A stretch of DNA of 45,100 nt. Source: Desulfobacula sp. (GTDB lineage Bacteria; Desulfobacterota; Desulfobacteria; Desulfobacterales; Desulfobacteraceae). The stretch lies in contig JAMPXP010000029.1 in NCBI GenBank assembly GCA_023701135.1, positions 1-45,100 on the forward strand, written 5' to 3'. The translations under genes and the position numbers were made by a program. Under the pieces are notes generated by a model. It was not told the origin of the DNA. It worked only from the letters and a program-made list of their open reading frames with translations, and searched no databases. Within the stretch, counting starts at the first letter, position 1. The number at the start of each line of letters is the position of its first letter. Positions 8,578 through 17,419 of the stretch are shown here, piece after piece.

Positions 8578-9924
8578 ATGATCAATCCAAAAAAAATATT
8601 CGGCCCCCTGACCGAAGATACCACCAAGGTTATCCTTGAAAGCATATCCGACGGTGTGTTTACCATAGACTACAACTGGGAGATCACCTCCTTTAACCGG
8701 GCCGCGGAAGAAATTACGGGCATCTCGCGCAGGGAGGCCATGGGCCGCCACTGCTGGGAAGTCTTTCGCTCCAATATGTGTGAAGAAGACTGCGCCCTGA
8801 AAAAAACCATGGAACAAGGGAAACCCTTTATAAATTCATCGGGCTATATTATCAGCAGTGAAAAGAAAAAAATTCCGGTCACGGTTTCCACATCCCTGTT
8901 AATCGATAAAAAAGGGGATGTTATCGGCGGAGTGGAAACCTTCAGGGACCACTCCCTTGTGGAACAGCTCAGAAAAGAACTCACCACGGCCTTCAGGGTG
9001 GAGGACATCATCAGCAACAGCGATGCGATGAAAAAAATATTCAGCATTCTGCCCCAGGTGGCCGACAGTGATTCCTCTGTTCTGATTGAAGGCGAGACCG
9101 GCACGGGAAAAGAACTCCTGGCAAGGGCCATTCACAATATGAGCCCGAGAAAGAACAAACCCTTCATCGCCATTAATTGCGGTGCCCTTCCCGACACCCT
9201 CCTGGAAAGCGAATTGTTCGGCTATAAAAAGGGGGCCTTCACCCATGCTGTAAAGGATAAACCCGGGCAGTTCAGCCTGGCTGACGGCGGCACCCTGTTG
9301 CTCGATGAAATCGGAGACACCAGTCCGGCCTTCCAGGTAAGCCTTCTTCGAGTACTCCAGGAACATGAATTCACCCCCCTGGGGGGCCTGGAAAAGGAAA
9401 AAACCAATGTCCGCATTATTGCCGCCACCAATACGGATCTCAGCAAACTTGTGGCCCGGCAGACTTTCCGTCAGGATCTCTACTACCGGATCAATGTGAT
9501 CCGGATATTTCTGCCGCCTCTTCGCCAACGAATGGAAGATATCCCCCTTCTTGTGGAGCAGTTTGTTCAAAAACTCAATATGCGCCAGGGAAAATCCATT
9601 CATGGGGTTGAGGCCCCGGTTCTTCAGACGCTCATGTCCCAGAATTTTCCCGGAAATATCAGGGAGCTTGAAAACATTATCGAGCATGCCTTTGTGCTTT
9701 GCTCCGAAGGGCATATAAAAATGAGCCATTTGCCGGGGTGGCTCACGCCGGATTCCGGCCCGAATGACGACGGAGGCAATGATCCTGTAAAGGCGGCACA
9801 GATCAAACGCATCAATGACGCCCTCTCCCGCCATAATTTCAGCCGGAGCGCTGCGGCAAAGGATCTGGGTATCCATAAGAGCACCCTTTTCAGGCAGATC
9901 AAAAAACTGGGAATGACCCTTTAA
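8578..9924 (+). CDS. PAS-domain sigma-54-dependent transcriptional activator
   Basis: A 448-residue enhancer-binding protein. Residues 15-125 form a PAS sensor with three cysteines (Cys59, Cys68, Cys72) that could be redox or metal sensing. The AAA+ domain (about 145-380) has Walker A GETGTGKE (172-179), a Walker B near 238-245 and the arginine segment FRQDLYYRINVI. The Fis-type helix-turn-helix is at the C-terminus (SRSAAAKDLGIHKSTLFRQI). The sigma-54 contact loop reads GAFTHA (219-224) where the family has GAFTGA. No receiver domain is present, so it senses directly. It probably activates the NifX-like gene behind the promoter at 10069. Confidence 0.88.
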   Translation: MINPKKIFGPLTEDTTKVILESISDGVFTIDYNWEITSFNRAAEEITGISRREAMGRHCWEVFRSNMCEEDCALKKTMEQGKPFINSSGYIISSEKKKIPVTVSTSLLIDKKGDVIGGVETFRDHSLVEQLRKELTTAFRVEDIISNSDAMKKIFSILPQVADSDSSVLIEGETGTGKELLARAIHNMSPRKNKPFIAINCGALPDTLLESELFGYKKGAFTHAVKDKPGQFSLADGGTLLLDEIGDTSPAFQVSLLRVLQEHEFTPLGGLEKEKTNVRIIAATNTDLSKLVARQTFRQDLYYRINVIRIFLPPLRQRMEDIPLLVEQFVQKLNMRQGKSIHGVEAPVLQTLMSQNFPGNIRELENIIEHAFVLCSEGHIKMSHLPGWLTPDSGPNDDGGNDPVKAAQIKRINDALSRHNFSRSAAAKDLGIHKSTLFRQIKKLGMTL

Positions 9925-10068
9925 AAAAAGGATCTGCAACAACTGCAATCCATATGGTCTCATTTTTGCGACATTGCCTCCCCCGGTGTATGGATTTTTG
10001 TTTGAATTTTCTGTTGAAAGCCTTATATTTCTTAGGGCCTGACTTCATCCGGATAAAATTTTATAGCC

Positions 10069-10084
10069 CGGCACATGCCTTGCA
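10069..10084 (+). promoter_or_regulatory. Sigma-54 (-24/-12) promoter for the NifX-like gene
   Basis: CGGCAC-N5-TTGCA with exact GG-N10-GC spacing, ten of eleven consensus positions. It sits 34 bases before the TTG start at 10118, and the neighbour upstream is a sigma-54 activator. A TGCA-N5-TGCA pair at 9935-9947 lies about 120 bases upstream, a usual distance for an activator site. Confidence 0.7.
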
Positions 10085-10117
10085 ATATTCCTTTGTCAGA
10101 CAATTCGGAGGATACCG

Positions 10118-10495
10118 TTGAAAATAGCTGTCACCATCTGGGGAAACCGTGTATCACCTGTTTTTGATGCTGCAAAAACACTTTTAACGGCAGATATCGA
10201 AAACAGGATGATCATAAAAAAAGAGTATATGTCCTTTGACCCCGGCTCGCCTGAAGGCCTGATCAAACTATTAAAAAGAATGAAGGCTTCCATCCTGATC
10301 TGCGGGGCCATTTCCACCGGCCCTGCCGACCTCTTTATTGAAAACAACATCAAACTGATCTCCTTTGTGACCGGCAATGCCATTGAGTTTATCGAAACCT
10401 TTGCCCGAAAACAGGTGATTGAAAAATCCTATATGATGCCCGGATGCAGCAAACAATATTCCTGGCATCACAAATTCAAAAATTTCTCATCCTAA
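10118..10495 (+). CDS. NifX/NifB-type dinitrogenase cofactor domain protein
   Basis: A 125-residue protein of the dinitrogenase iron-molybdenum cofactor family (NifX, NifY, NifB C-terminus). These are small cytoplasmic carriers of Fe-S or Mo-Fe-S clusters. The fold's start MKIAVTIWGNRVSPVFDAA and the centre ASILICGAISTGPADLF are typical. The start is TTG at 10118 with GGAGG six bases upstream. No nitrogenase genes are near, and related orphan proteins in sulfate reducers are mostly of unknown role. Its own sigma-54 promoter and a terminator make it a single-gene unit. Confidence 0.8.
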   Translation: MKIAVTIWGNRVSPVFDAAKTLLTADIENRMIIKKEYMSFDPGSPEGLIKLLKRMKASILICGAISTGPADLFIENNIKLISFVTGNAIEFIETFARKQVIEKSYMMPGCSKQYSWHHKFKNFSS

Positions 10496-10504
10496 AGACC
10501 CTTT

Positions 10505-10535
10505 CCCATAATTTTAACAATTATGTGGGCTTTTT
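10505..10535 (+). terminator. Rho-independent terminator after the NifX-like gene
   Basis: CCCATAATT at 10505-10513 pairs with AATTATGTGGG at 10519-10529, with one bulged base and a five-base loop. CTTTTT follows. It starts nine bases after the stop codon and isolates the NifX-like gene from the kinase downstream. Confidence 0.75.
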
Positions 10536-10617
10536 ACTTTACAGCTTCTGCAGCAATTGCTAATCATGAATATTCAAAATGGTTACCCTATATGTTTAAT
10601 ATTATTCCGGTTTTGAC

Positions 10618-12531
10618 ATGGCCCCCACATATGAAGAACTGATCCTCAGGATAAAAGAGCTTGAAAAGCTCAGCCAAAGAACAAAAGAAGCTTTTCAGAT
10701 AACCCGGACCGCCAGAAGAAATTACAAACGGTTCCTTCAATTTCTGCCCTATCCCGTGATGGTCCGGGACCCGGCCGGTCTCGTGACCTATCTCAATCCT
10801 GCCTTTACAGATACCTTTGGCTGGACCCTCAAAGAATTAAAGGGGAAAAAAGGAGATCAGTATGTTCCAAAATCCCTTTCCGATGAATTGAAAAACAGGA
10901 TAAAACTCCTGCCCATCAAAAAAGACACCCTGCAATTTTATACCAAAAGGCTGACAAAAGACGGAAAGGTTCTGGATGTTTTGCTCAGGGTGGGGATTGA
11001 AAGAAGCAAATCCAGCAATCCAGGAGGAATGATTATCGTTATCCGGGATGTGACCATGGAAAAACGGTTCAATCGGAACCGGGAGACCATGACCCGTATC
11101 AGCCAGATGCTGCCCCAGTACCCGGATTTAAGGAAGCTTCTTTTTTTCATCAATACCGAAATCAAAAACCTTCTGGAGACGGAAAGCGCCAATACCATCC
11201 TTCTGGATGAAGCCCAGAAGGAATTTTATTTTTTAAGTGCTGCCCACGATGACCCGGCAACCCGGGAACGGATCGACAGCACCCGGTTTTCCGTGGATGA
11301 ACTCCTGTCGGGCCAGGTGGTCAAAACCGGCAAGCCCCTTATTATCAATGATCTTTCAGAAAAGCAGGGCCAGTATGAATCAAGGGACCGGAAAATCGGA
11401 TATAAAGTTAAAAATGTCCTCCTTGTGCCCTTGCGCACCAAAGACCGGATTATCGGAATTCTGGCCGCCGACAATAAAAAAACAGGGGATTTTGACGACA
11501 CTGATCTGGAAACCATGAACACCATTTCGTCAACCGTGGCCCTTTCCATAGAAAACGCCAGGGTAACCAGAGAATTAAGAAAAGCCTATGAAGAAGTAAA
11601 GGGATTGAACAGTGCAAAGGATAAAATGATCAGCCATTTGTCCCACGAGCTTAAAACGCCTGTTGCCATCCTGCTGAGTTCCTTTAAAATCCTTTCAAAA
11701 AAAATGTCGGAATTGCCCGAGGAAACCTGGAAACCAACCATGGACAGGATCAGAAGAAACCTGGACCGCATTATCGGGATTGAGAATGAGGTCTATGATA
11801 TTGTTGAAGACAAAGAGGTCCTTCATCACCAGCTCTTTTCCCTTATCCTGGAACAATGCCGGGATGAATTTGAATCCCTGATTGCCGAAGAAATCGGCGA
11901 GCAAGGGGTGGTTGCAAAAATCGGACAGAAAATAGATGAAATTTTCAATACCCCTGACCTTGTTTTTGAAAATATTTTCCTCAGCCAATTTGTTGAAAAA
12001 AGGATTGAGGCCATTAAACCCCAAATTATCCGTCGGGATATCCATCTGATCACCCGGATGAAATCCGCTTCCCCCATCCGGATTCCTTCCGAGCCCCTGA
12101 GAAAGACCGTGGACGGGCTGATTCGAAACGCCATTGAAAACACACCCGACGGCGGAAAGATTGAGGTCCTGGTCCATCAAAAAGGCAAAGGCATGCAATT
12201 CATTGTCAAAGACCATGGCATTGGATTGACCGAAGAGGCCCGGAAAAGAATTTTTGAAGGTTTTTTTTCCACCCGGGACATCATGAATTATTCCTCAAAA
12301 CGGCCCTATGATTTTCATGCCGGTGGAAAAGGGGCTGATCTGCTCCGGATGAAAATATTTTCGGAAAGATTTAATTTCAAGATTTCCATGACTTCCACCC
12401 GGTGCCAAAGAATCCCGGACAACGAAGATGCCTGCCCCGGTTCCATAGAAGACTGCAGAAAAAGACCTGGCCCCGGATGTAATGGGACCACCGTTGTGAC
12501 CTGTTTTTTTCCTTTTCCTGAAACTGCCTGA
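10618..12531 (+). CDS. PAS-GAF sensor histidine kinase with cysteine-rich tail
   Basis: A 637-residue kinase without obvious membrane segments, so cytoplasmic. The order is a short coiled coil (1-35), PAS (about 36-150), GAF (about 165-320), HisKA with SHLSHELKTP (phospho-acceptor His343), and a HATPase domain (about 495-630) with N-box IRNAIENTPDGG. The last 45 residues hold Cys at CQRIP, DACPG, DCRK, GCNG and TCFF, five cysteines in the ATPase C-terminal edge, which may bind metal. No response regulator is adjacent; the sigma-54 activator nearby has no receiver. The start ATG 10618 has a poor ribosome site, so the start is likely but not certain. Confidence 0.85.
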   Translation: MAPTYEELILRIKELEKLSQRTKEAFQITRTARRNYKRFLQFLPYPVMVRDPAGLVTYLNPAFTDTFGWTLKELKGKKGDQYVPKSLSDELKNRIKLLPIKKDTLQFYTKRLTKDGKVLDVLLRVGIERSKSSNPGGMIIVIRDVTMEKRFNRNRETMTRISQMLPQYPDLRKLLFFINTEIKNLLETESANTILLDEAQKEFYFLSAAHDDPATRERIDSTRFSVDELLSGQVVKTGKPLIINDLSEKQGQYESRDRKIGYKVKNVLLVPLRTKDRIIGILAADNKKTGDFDDTDLETMNTISSTVALSIENARVTRELRKAYEEVKGLNSAKDKMISHLSHELKTPVAILLSSFKILSKKMSELPEETWKPTMDRIRRNLDRIIGIENEVYDIVEDKEVLHHQLFSLILEQCRDEFESLIAEEIGEQGVVAKIGQKIDEIFNTPDLVFENIFLSQFVEKRIEAIKPQIIRRDIHLITRMKSASPIRIPSEPLRKTVDGLIRNAIENTPDGGKIEVLVHQKGKGMQFIVKDHGIGLTEEARKRIFEGFFSTRDIMNYSSKRPYDFHAGGKGADLLRMKIFSERFNFKISMTSTRCQRIPDNEDACPGSIEDCRKRPGPGCNGTTVVTCFFPFPETA

Positions 12532-12555
12532 AATATCCTCTGTTGCTGATCCGGC

Positions 12556-13446
12556 CTAGGATGATTTTCTTTTCCCGGTCATGCCGAGATAAATGGCCAG
12601 TAATACAATGCTCACACCAATCCATCCGCTTATCCCTGTCTGCCTGTCAAAAAAGGCCACATCCCAGACAAAGGAAAGTGCCGGCTGCATGAGAAGAATC
12701 AGCCCGGCATGGGAAGCCCTGACCTTGGGCAAAGAATTGGAAATCACCACCCAGGCGATGGTCTGGATAAACAAGCCAAGACAGAGCAGGGATATCAGGG
12801 TTGAAAGATCCGGGATCGCAAAGGAGGCGCCGGACAGATAAATTTCACCGCCCAGGAACAGGCTGCAGGACACCGATAGGAGCATCAGATAATAAAACAG
12901 GGAAAAATCGTCTTTATCAGACTGGATTTTTCTCAACAGCAGGAGGAACATGCTGTAAAAAACAGCCGTGGCAAACCCGAGAAAAATCCCTGTACGGTAC
13001 TGCGGACTCAATTTTTCAAAATCCAGCCCGATAATCAGGAAGAGGCCGATAAAGGCCATGGGCAGAGATAAAAAGAATTTGAGGCTGATTTTTTCCTTGA
13101 ACACAAAGGCCCCGGCAATGGAAAGAACAAATACCTGGCAGTTTGCCAATAGGGTGGCAAGCCCTGGCCCCACGTACTGAATGCTCGAATGCCAGGCCCA
13201 AAGGTCAAGGGCAAATAATAGTCCGCACAAAATGGCCAGGAGATTGTTTTTCAAAGACCTTTTTTTAAATTCTTTTCCGGCGAGACAAGCGCAGATCAAA
13301 AAAAAACTGCCGAAACACACCCTGTAAAAGGCAGAGACCGTGGAAGGGACATGGGAAATTTTTACGAGCACGCTGGAGAAACTGATGATTACCGCACTGA
13401 TGGTGAGTGAAATAATGGGTTTTAAATCCTTTTCCCTATCCGGCAC
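12556..13446 (-). CDS. EamA/DMT-family transporter
   Basis: A 296-residue inner-membrane protein with ten hydrophobic segments arranged as two EamA repeats, the usual size and layout of drug/metabolite transporters. The substrate cannot be predicted and is often an amino acid or nucleotide derivative. The start is GTG at 13446, preceded by a purine-rich AAAGGAGGAGGGAAGG. It is convergent with the PAS-GAF kinase and divergent from the DUF2889 gene. Confidence 0.82.
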   Translation of the reverse strand: MPDREKDLKPIISLTISAVIISFSSVLVKISHVPSTVSAFYRVCFGSFFLICACLAGKEFKKRSLKNNLLAILCGLLFALDLWAWHSSIQYVGPGLATLLANCQVFVLSIAGAFVFKEKISLKFFLSLPMAFIGLFLIIGLDFEKLSPQYRTGIFLGFATAVFYSMFLLLLRKIQSDKDDFSLFYYLMLLSVSCSLFLGGEIYLSGASFAIPDLSTLISLLCLGLFIQTIAWVVISNSLPKVRASHAGLILLMQPALSFVWDVAFFDRQTGISGWIGVSIVLLAIYLGMTGKRKSS

Positions 13447-13561
13447 CCTTCCCTCCTCCTTTGATAAATGAAGGACGGTAATCGTTCAAAGAAAGGCTGT
13501 CAAGAAAAATTTCCGTATTACGGGTTTGCATTCAAGGGAAAAAAAGATTACATAAAAAACC

Positions 13562-14131
13562 ATGTTAAAATCCCTCATCCAAAATACGACGGCCATCCAC
13601 ACCCGGGATATAAACCTCGCCACCCATCCCCTCCCGGATTCAAAAATCTTGGTCCACGGAGTCTTAAAAGACCGGAGAACCATCAGGATCTTTGATGTCA
13701 CCGGGGCGACCTTGGAACCCGGCACTATCCACCATATGGAAGTCATCCTTCTGATTCAATCAGACCCCCTCATGATAGAAGATGCCGAATCAGACATGAT
13801 CAAGGTTCCCATGCCCGAATGCCGCACCACCCTCGATACCCTTAAAAAGCTGAAGGGCTTGAAAATCAAGTCCGGATTTTCAAAAAACATCCGCGCGATC
13901 ATGGGGGGAACCAGGGGATGTACCCATCTTTGCGGTTTGATCCTGGCCATGGGCCAGGAGATTGTCCATGGGCAACTGACCTGGAAAAGAAAAGAATATG
14001 TCCCGCCACCCAAGGATTTTGAAAATTTTGATGAAAAGCAGTTCCTCATTGATTCCTGCAGGATGTGGACAAAGGACGGCCCCAAGATGAAACACCTTGA
14101 AAGCGCCATAAAAAACAGAACGCCCGATTAA
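13562..14131 (+). CDS. DUF2889 family protein
   Basis: A 189-residue protein matching the DUF2889 family, recognised from the N-terminal RTIRIFDVTG-type segment and the conserved GGTRGCTHLCGLI block. The function of the family is unknown. There is no signal peptide or membrane segment. The last four bases overlap the last four of the convergent alkyltransferase-like gene. The ribosome site before ATG 13562 is weak. Confidence 0.75.
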   Translation: MLKSLIQNTTAIHTRDINLATHPLPDSKILVHGVLKDRRTIRIFDVTGATLEPGTIHHMEVILLIQSDPLMIEDAESDMIKVPMPECRTTLDTLKKLKGLKIKSGFSKNIRAIMGGTRGCTHLCGLILAMGQEIVHGQLTWKRKEYVPPPKDFENFDEKQFLIDSCRMWTKDGPKMKHLESAIKNRTPD

Positions 14132-14472
14132 AAAAAATCATGGGCCGGCCAAACTTCGCAGTCAGGACCCTGCCACATATAGATTTTCAGGTCAAGGCTG
14201 CCGTTCGCTGAAAACTCGATTCCTTCCGATTCAAGAAGTGCTTGTTGAAGTTCCCGGCCCCGGGAAGGTCCAAGGGAAATCCTGCCCTTGGAATTGATGA
14301 CCCGGTGCCAGGGAAGCTCATATTTCCTTGACATGGCATGCAGAATCCGGGAGACCTGCCTGGCTCCGCCGGGCCTTCCGGCAAGCGCTGCCACACGGCC
14401 ATAGGTCAGCACCCTTCCATGGGGGATACGCTTAATGATATGCAAGGCGTCCTGGGTGAATCGGGTCAGCAT
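14128..14472 (-). CDS. Alkyltransferase-like (ATL) DNA-binding protein
   Basis: A 114-residue protein of the O6-alkylguanine-DNA alkyltransferase fold. The catalytic block reads PWHRVIN, so Trp55 replaces the reactive Cys of true methyltransferases (PCHRV). This marks it as an ATL, which binds O6-alkylguanine lesions and flags them for nucleotide excision repair without repairing them itself. The helix-turn-helix RPGGARQVSRIL supplies the DNA-binding arginine finger. Length suits the family. It overlaps the DUF2889 gene tail to tail. Confidence 0.88.
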   Translation of the reverse strand: MLTRFTQDALHIIKRIPHGRVLTYGRVAALAGRPGGARQVSRILHAMSRKYELPWHRVINSKGRISLGPSRGRELQQALLESEGIEFSANGSLDLKIYMWQGPDCEVWPAHDFF

Positions 14473-14606
14473 CCTCTAAGTCCTTTCATTTTTTTTCATC
14501 AAACACTGGCATCTTATGGAAAAAAAAGGTATGAAATTTATTTTTATTCTGAAACTGAGTTTTAAAATTGTCAATCCATAACGGATTGGGAAAGGAGAGG
14601 ACAATA

Positions 14607-15713
14607 ATGAAAAAAGTCGGAATGATCGGTTGGCGGGGTATGGTTGGATCTGTTCTCATGGAGCGGATGATCACCGAAAAAGATTTCAAAGGATTCACAC
14701 CGGTTTTTTTCACCACCTCCCAGGTGGGGCAAAAGGCCCCGGATGTGGGAGCGAAAACCTCTCCACTGATCGATGCCTATGATATCGACAGCCTCATGGA
14801 CATGGATATCATCCTGACCTGCCAGGGCGGCGCTTACACAGAAGCCGTCCGGCCCAAACTGGCGGCAAGGAATTGGCCAGGATACTGGATTGATGCAGCT
14901 TCTACCCTGAGAATGAACGATCAGAGCATCATCGTCCTTGACCCCGTAAACCGCAAGGTCATCGACAATGCCCTGTCCGACGGCATTAAAAATTATATCG
15001 GCGGCAATTGCACCGTATCCCTCATGCTCATGGCCCTTGGCGGCCTGTTCCGGAATGATCTAGTGGAATGGCTGACCTCCATGACTTATCAGGCGGCTTC
15101 CGGAGCAGGGGCCAAAAACATGGAAGAACTGGTGAGACAGATGAAGGTCATCGGCAGGGCCGCCTCTCCTGTTCTCGATAGCCCGGCCTTTGCCATTCTT
15201 GATCTGGACAGGACCGTCATCGAGACGGTAAGATCAGATGCCATGCCCGTATCCAATTTTGGGGCGCCCCTAGCCGCAAGTCTCATCCCCTGGATTGACC
15301 GGGCCATGGAAAACGGGCAGACAAGAGAAGAATGGAAGGGCCTTGTTGAAACCAATAAAATTATCGGCAGATCCGGCTCCCCCATTCCAATTGACGGGCA
15401 ATGCGTCCGGATCGGTGCCATGCGATGTCACAGCCAGGCCTTTACCATCAAACTGAAAAAAAATGTACCCTTGAATGAAATCGAATCCATGCTGGCCGAA
15501 AACAACGACTGGGTCAAAGTGATTCCCAATACCAAAGCGGATACGCTCCGGGATCTGACGCCTGCTGCCGTCACCGGCACACTGACGGTTCCCGTGGGCC
15601 GTATACGGAAAATGATCCTGGGGGATGATTATCTCACAGCTTTTTCCGTGGGGGATCAATTGCTCTGGGGCGCGGCCGAGCCCCTTCGCAGGATTTTAAA
15701 CATCATCCTTTAG
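14607..15713 (+). CDS. asd: Aspartate-semialdehyde dehydrogenase
   Basis: A 368-residue enzyme that reduces aspartyl phosphate to aspartate semialdehyde for lysine, diaminopimelate, threonine and methionine synthesis. The N-terminal Rossmann motif is [10 protein letters not shown]. The catalytic Cys135 lies in GGNCTVSLM, the same number as in the E. coli enzyme. The C-terminal part has the [10 protein letters not shown] segment. Length equals the proteobacterial form. The start ATG 14607 is chosen over an upstream frame because AGGAG at 14593-14597 lies nine bases before it. No other lysine or threonine genes adjoin it. Confidence 0.95.
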   Translation: MKKVGMIGWRGMVGSVLMERMITEKDFKGFTPVFFTTSQVGQKAPDVGAKTSPLIDAYDIDSLMDMDIILTCQGGAYTEAVRPKLAARNWPGYWIDAASTLRMNDQSIIVLDPVNRKVIDNALSDGIKNYIGGNCTVSLMLMALGGLFRNDLVEWLTSMTYQAASGAGAKNMEELVRQMKVIGRAASPVLDSPAFAILDLDRTVIETVRSDAMPVSNFGAPLAASLIPWIDRAMENGQTREEWKGLVETNKIIGRSGSPIPIDGQCVRIGAMRCHSQAFTIKLKKNVPLNEIESMLAENNDWVKVIPNTKADTLRDLTPAAVTGTLTVPVGRIRKMILGDDYLTAFSVGDQLLWGAAEPLRRILNIIL

Positions 15714-15717
15714 GCGG

Positions 15718-16626
15718 TTATTGTTTTAAGGCGTATTTTTTTTCAAGAAAGGACACCGTTCTTGAAAGGGGAAAGGTCAGGATAAAATACAGAACCGCCA
15801 CCGTGATCCAGATCTCAAAGGTCAGAAAGGTGGTATTCATCAATTCCATGCCCTGAAAGGTCAATTCCTGGATTGAAATGACGGATACAATGGAGGAGTC
15901 CTTTATGGCGGAGATGAGCTGACCTGCAAGGGGAAAGGCTACCTTTCTGAAGGTTTGGGGCAAAACGATGAGCCGGAAAATGTTCTTTCCGGATAATCCA
16001 ATGGCTCTGCCGGCTTCCCACTGTCCTTTGGAGATGGAATTAATTCCCCCCCGGACGATTTCCGATATATACGCCCCCTCATAAAGGCCCAGGGCAATCC
16101 CGGCAGACATAAAGGCATTGATCCGGTCCGGTCCCGTCAAAAAGAACCCGCAGACCTGCCGGATCCATGCCGGGGCCTCCCTCAGATATTGGTCCAGGCC
16201 CAGGGCATCCAGAAACCGGCTGGATACAAAATAATAAAAAATGATCAGCAGCACCAGCGAGGGGATATTCCGGATGGTTTCAACATAAATTCTGCTGACC
16301 AGCCGCTGCCCCCATGATCCCCTGGCCCCCATGACCCCGGAAACGGTTCCCAGCAGAAACCCGAAACCCATGGCCCAGATGCTGAGTTTCACAGTTGTGG
16401 CAAAGCCTTTTGCCAGGATATTGGCCTTGAGTTCTCCGGTGATCTTGTCCCAGAAAAAAAAATAGGAGGGAATCCGCCCCCATTCCCAATGGTAGTATAG
16501 GATACGGCCCATCCGTGAGAAAAAAACAGATATGGCGGCAATCATAAGGATGACAACCACCATATCAACCAGGGTAAATTTTAAGGGCCTTTTATTGGAC
16601 AAGGGCTTCCCATTGATCGGATTCAA
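15718..16626 (-). CDS. Polar amino acid ABC transporter permease
   Basis: An inner-membrane permease of the HisM/GlnP type, about 300 residues, with the EAA loop EAGRAIGLSGKNIFRLIVLPQ that contacts the ATPase. The frame begins upstream with TTG 16626, overlapping the binding-protein gene by 35 bases. A second TTG at 16602 with GGGAAG just before it is an alternative, so the start is uncertain. It is the last of three genes in a periplasmic binding-protein importer. No ATPase gene is present. Confidence 0.88.
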   Translation of the reverse strand: MNPINGKPLSNKRPLKFTLVDMVVVILMIAAISVFFSRMGRILYYHWEWGRIPSYFFFWDKITGELKANILAKGFATTVKLSIWAMGFGFLLGTVSGVMGARGSWGQRLVSRIYVETIRNIPSLVLLIIFYYFVSSRFLDALGLDQYLREAPAWIRQVCGFFLTGPDRINAFMSAGIALGLYEGAYISEIVRGGINSISKGQWEAGRAIGLSGKNIFRLIVLPQTFRKVAFPLAGQLISAIKDSSIVSVISIQELTFQGMELMNTTFLTFEIWITVAVLYFILTFPLSRTVSFLEKKYALKQ

Positions 16627-17386
16627 ACCAATACTCGGTTCTCTCTTTTAAAAATCCCTGGGCTTCCATGCTCAGAATCCAATTGTTAAAAAAATTCAAA
16701 GCGTCATGATCACCCTTTCTCAAAGCAAACCCGATGGGCTCCCGGGTAAAATTCTCCTTCAGGGGGATAAATAGTTTTTCCGGATATTTCAGGGCATGGA
16801 AAACAGGCATGGGTGCAGAAGAAACAACAGCATGAACCCGGCCCAGGTTTAATTCCTGGAGGGCCTGGGTTTCGTTTTCAAATAGTTTCAGTTCGGCATT
16901 GGGGATGTATTTCCGGGTAGCCTGCTCGGCCGTGGTGCCCATGCGGACGGCAATGGCCACCTCTTTTTTGTCAAAATCCGCCAGAGATGAAAATCCTTTT
17001 GCTTTTTCCTTGTGGGCCACCATGGACATACCCGAATATTCATAGGGAATGGTAAAATTCACTTTCAGATTGCGCTCCGGCGTAATGCCCATACCGCCGA
17101 TGATGACATCAAATTTACCCGTCAAAAGGGCCGGGATAATGCCGGACCAGGCCGTGGGCACAAATTCGATTTTGACTCCCATGTCCTGGGCCAGTTTTTT
17201 GGCCACATCGATTTCAAATCCAATGAGATTGTCCTGCTTGTCTTTCATGGCCCAGGGAACAAAGGTGGACATTCCCACCCGGATGACCCCCTCCTTTTGG
17301 ATTTTTTCAATGATACTCTCCTGGGCCGATAAACCCTGGCCCATCAACAGGAACAGCAGAACACCCAGACTTAAGATTTTTTTCAT
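16592..17386 (-). CDS. Amino acid ABC transporter substrate-binding protein
   Basis: A 264-residue periplasmic solute-binding protein of family 3. Residues 1-21 are a signal peptide with hydrophobic core LGVLLFLLMG and an AQE cleavage region. The mature part has IRVGMSTFVPWAMKD and the GFEIDVAKKLAQDMG block typical of polar amino acid binders. Residues of the substrate arginine site (VRMGTTAEQA) are present. AAGGAGA precedes ATG 17386. It sits between two permease genes. Confidence 0.9.
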   Translation of the reverse strand: MKKILSLGVLLFLLMGQGLSAQESIIEKIQKEGVIRVGMSTFVPWAMKDKQDNLIGFEIDVAKKLAQDMGVKIEFVPTAWSGIIPALLTGKFDVIIGGMGITPERNLKVNFTIPYEYSGMSMVAHKEKAKGFSSLADFDKKEVAIAVRMGTTAEQATRKYIPNAELKLFENETQALQELNLGRVHAVVSSAPMPVFHALKYPEKLFIPLKENFTREPIGFALRKGDHDALNFFNNWILSMEAQGFLKERTEYWFESDQWEALVQ

Positions 17387-17419
17387 TTTTTTCTCCTTAG
17401 AATAGGGCTCGTAGCCACT

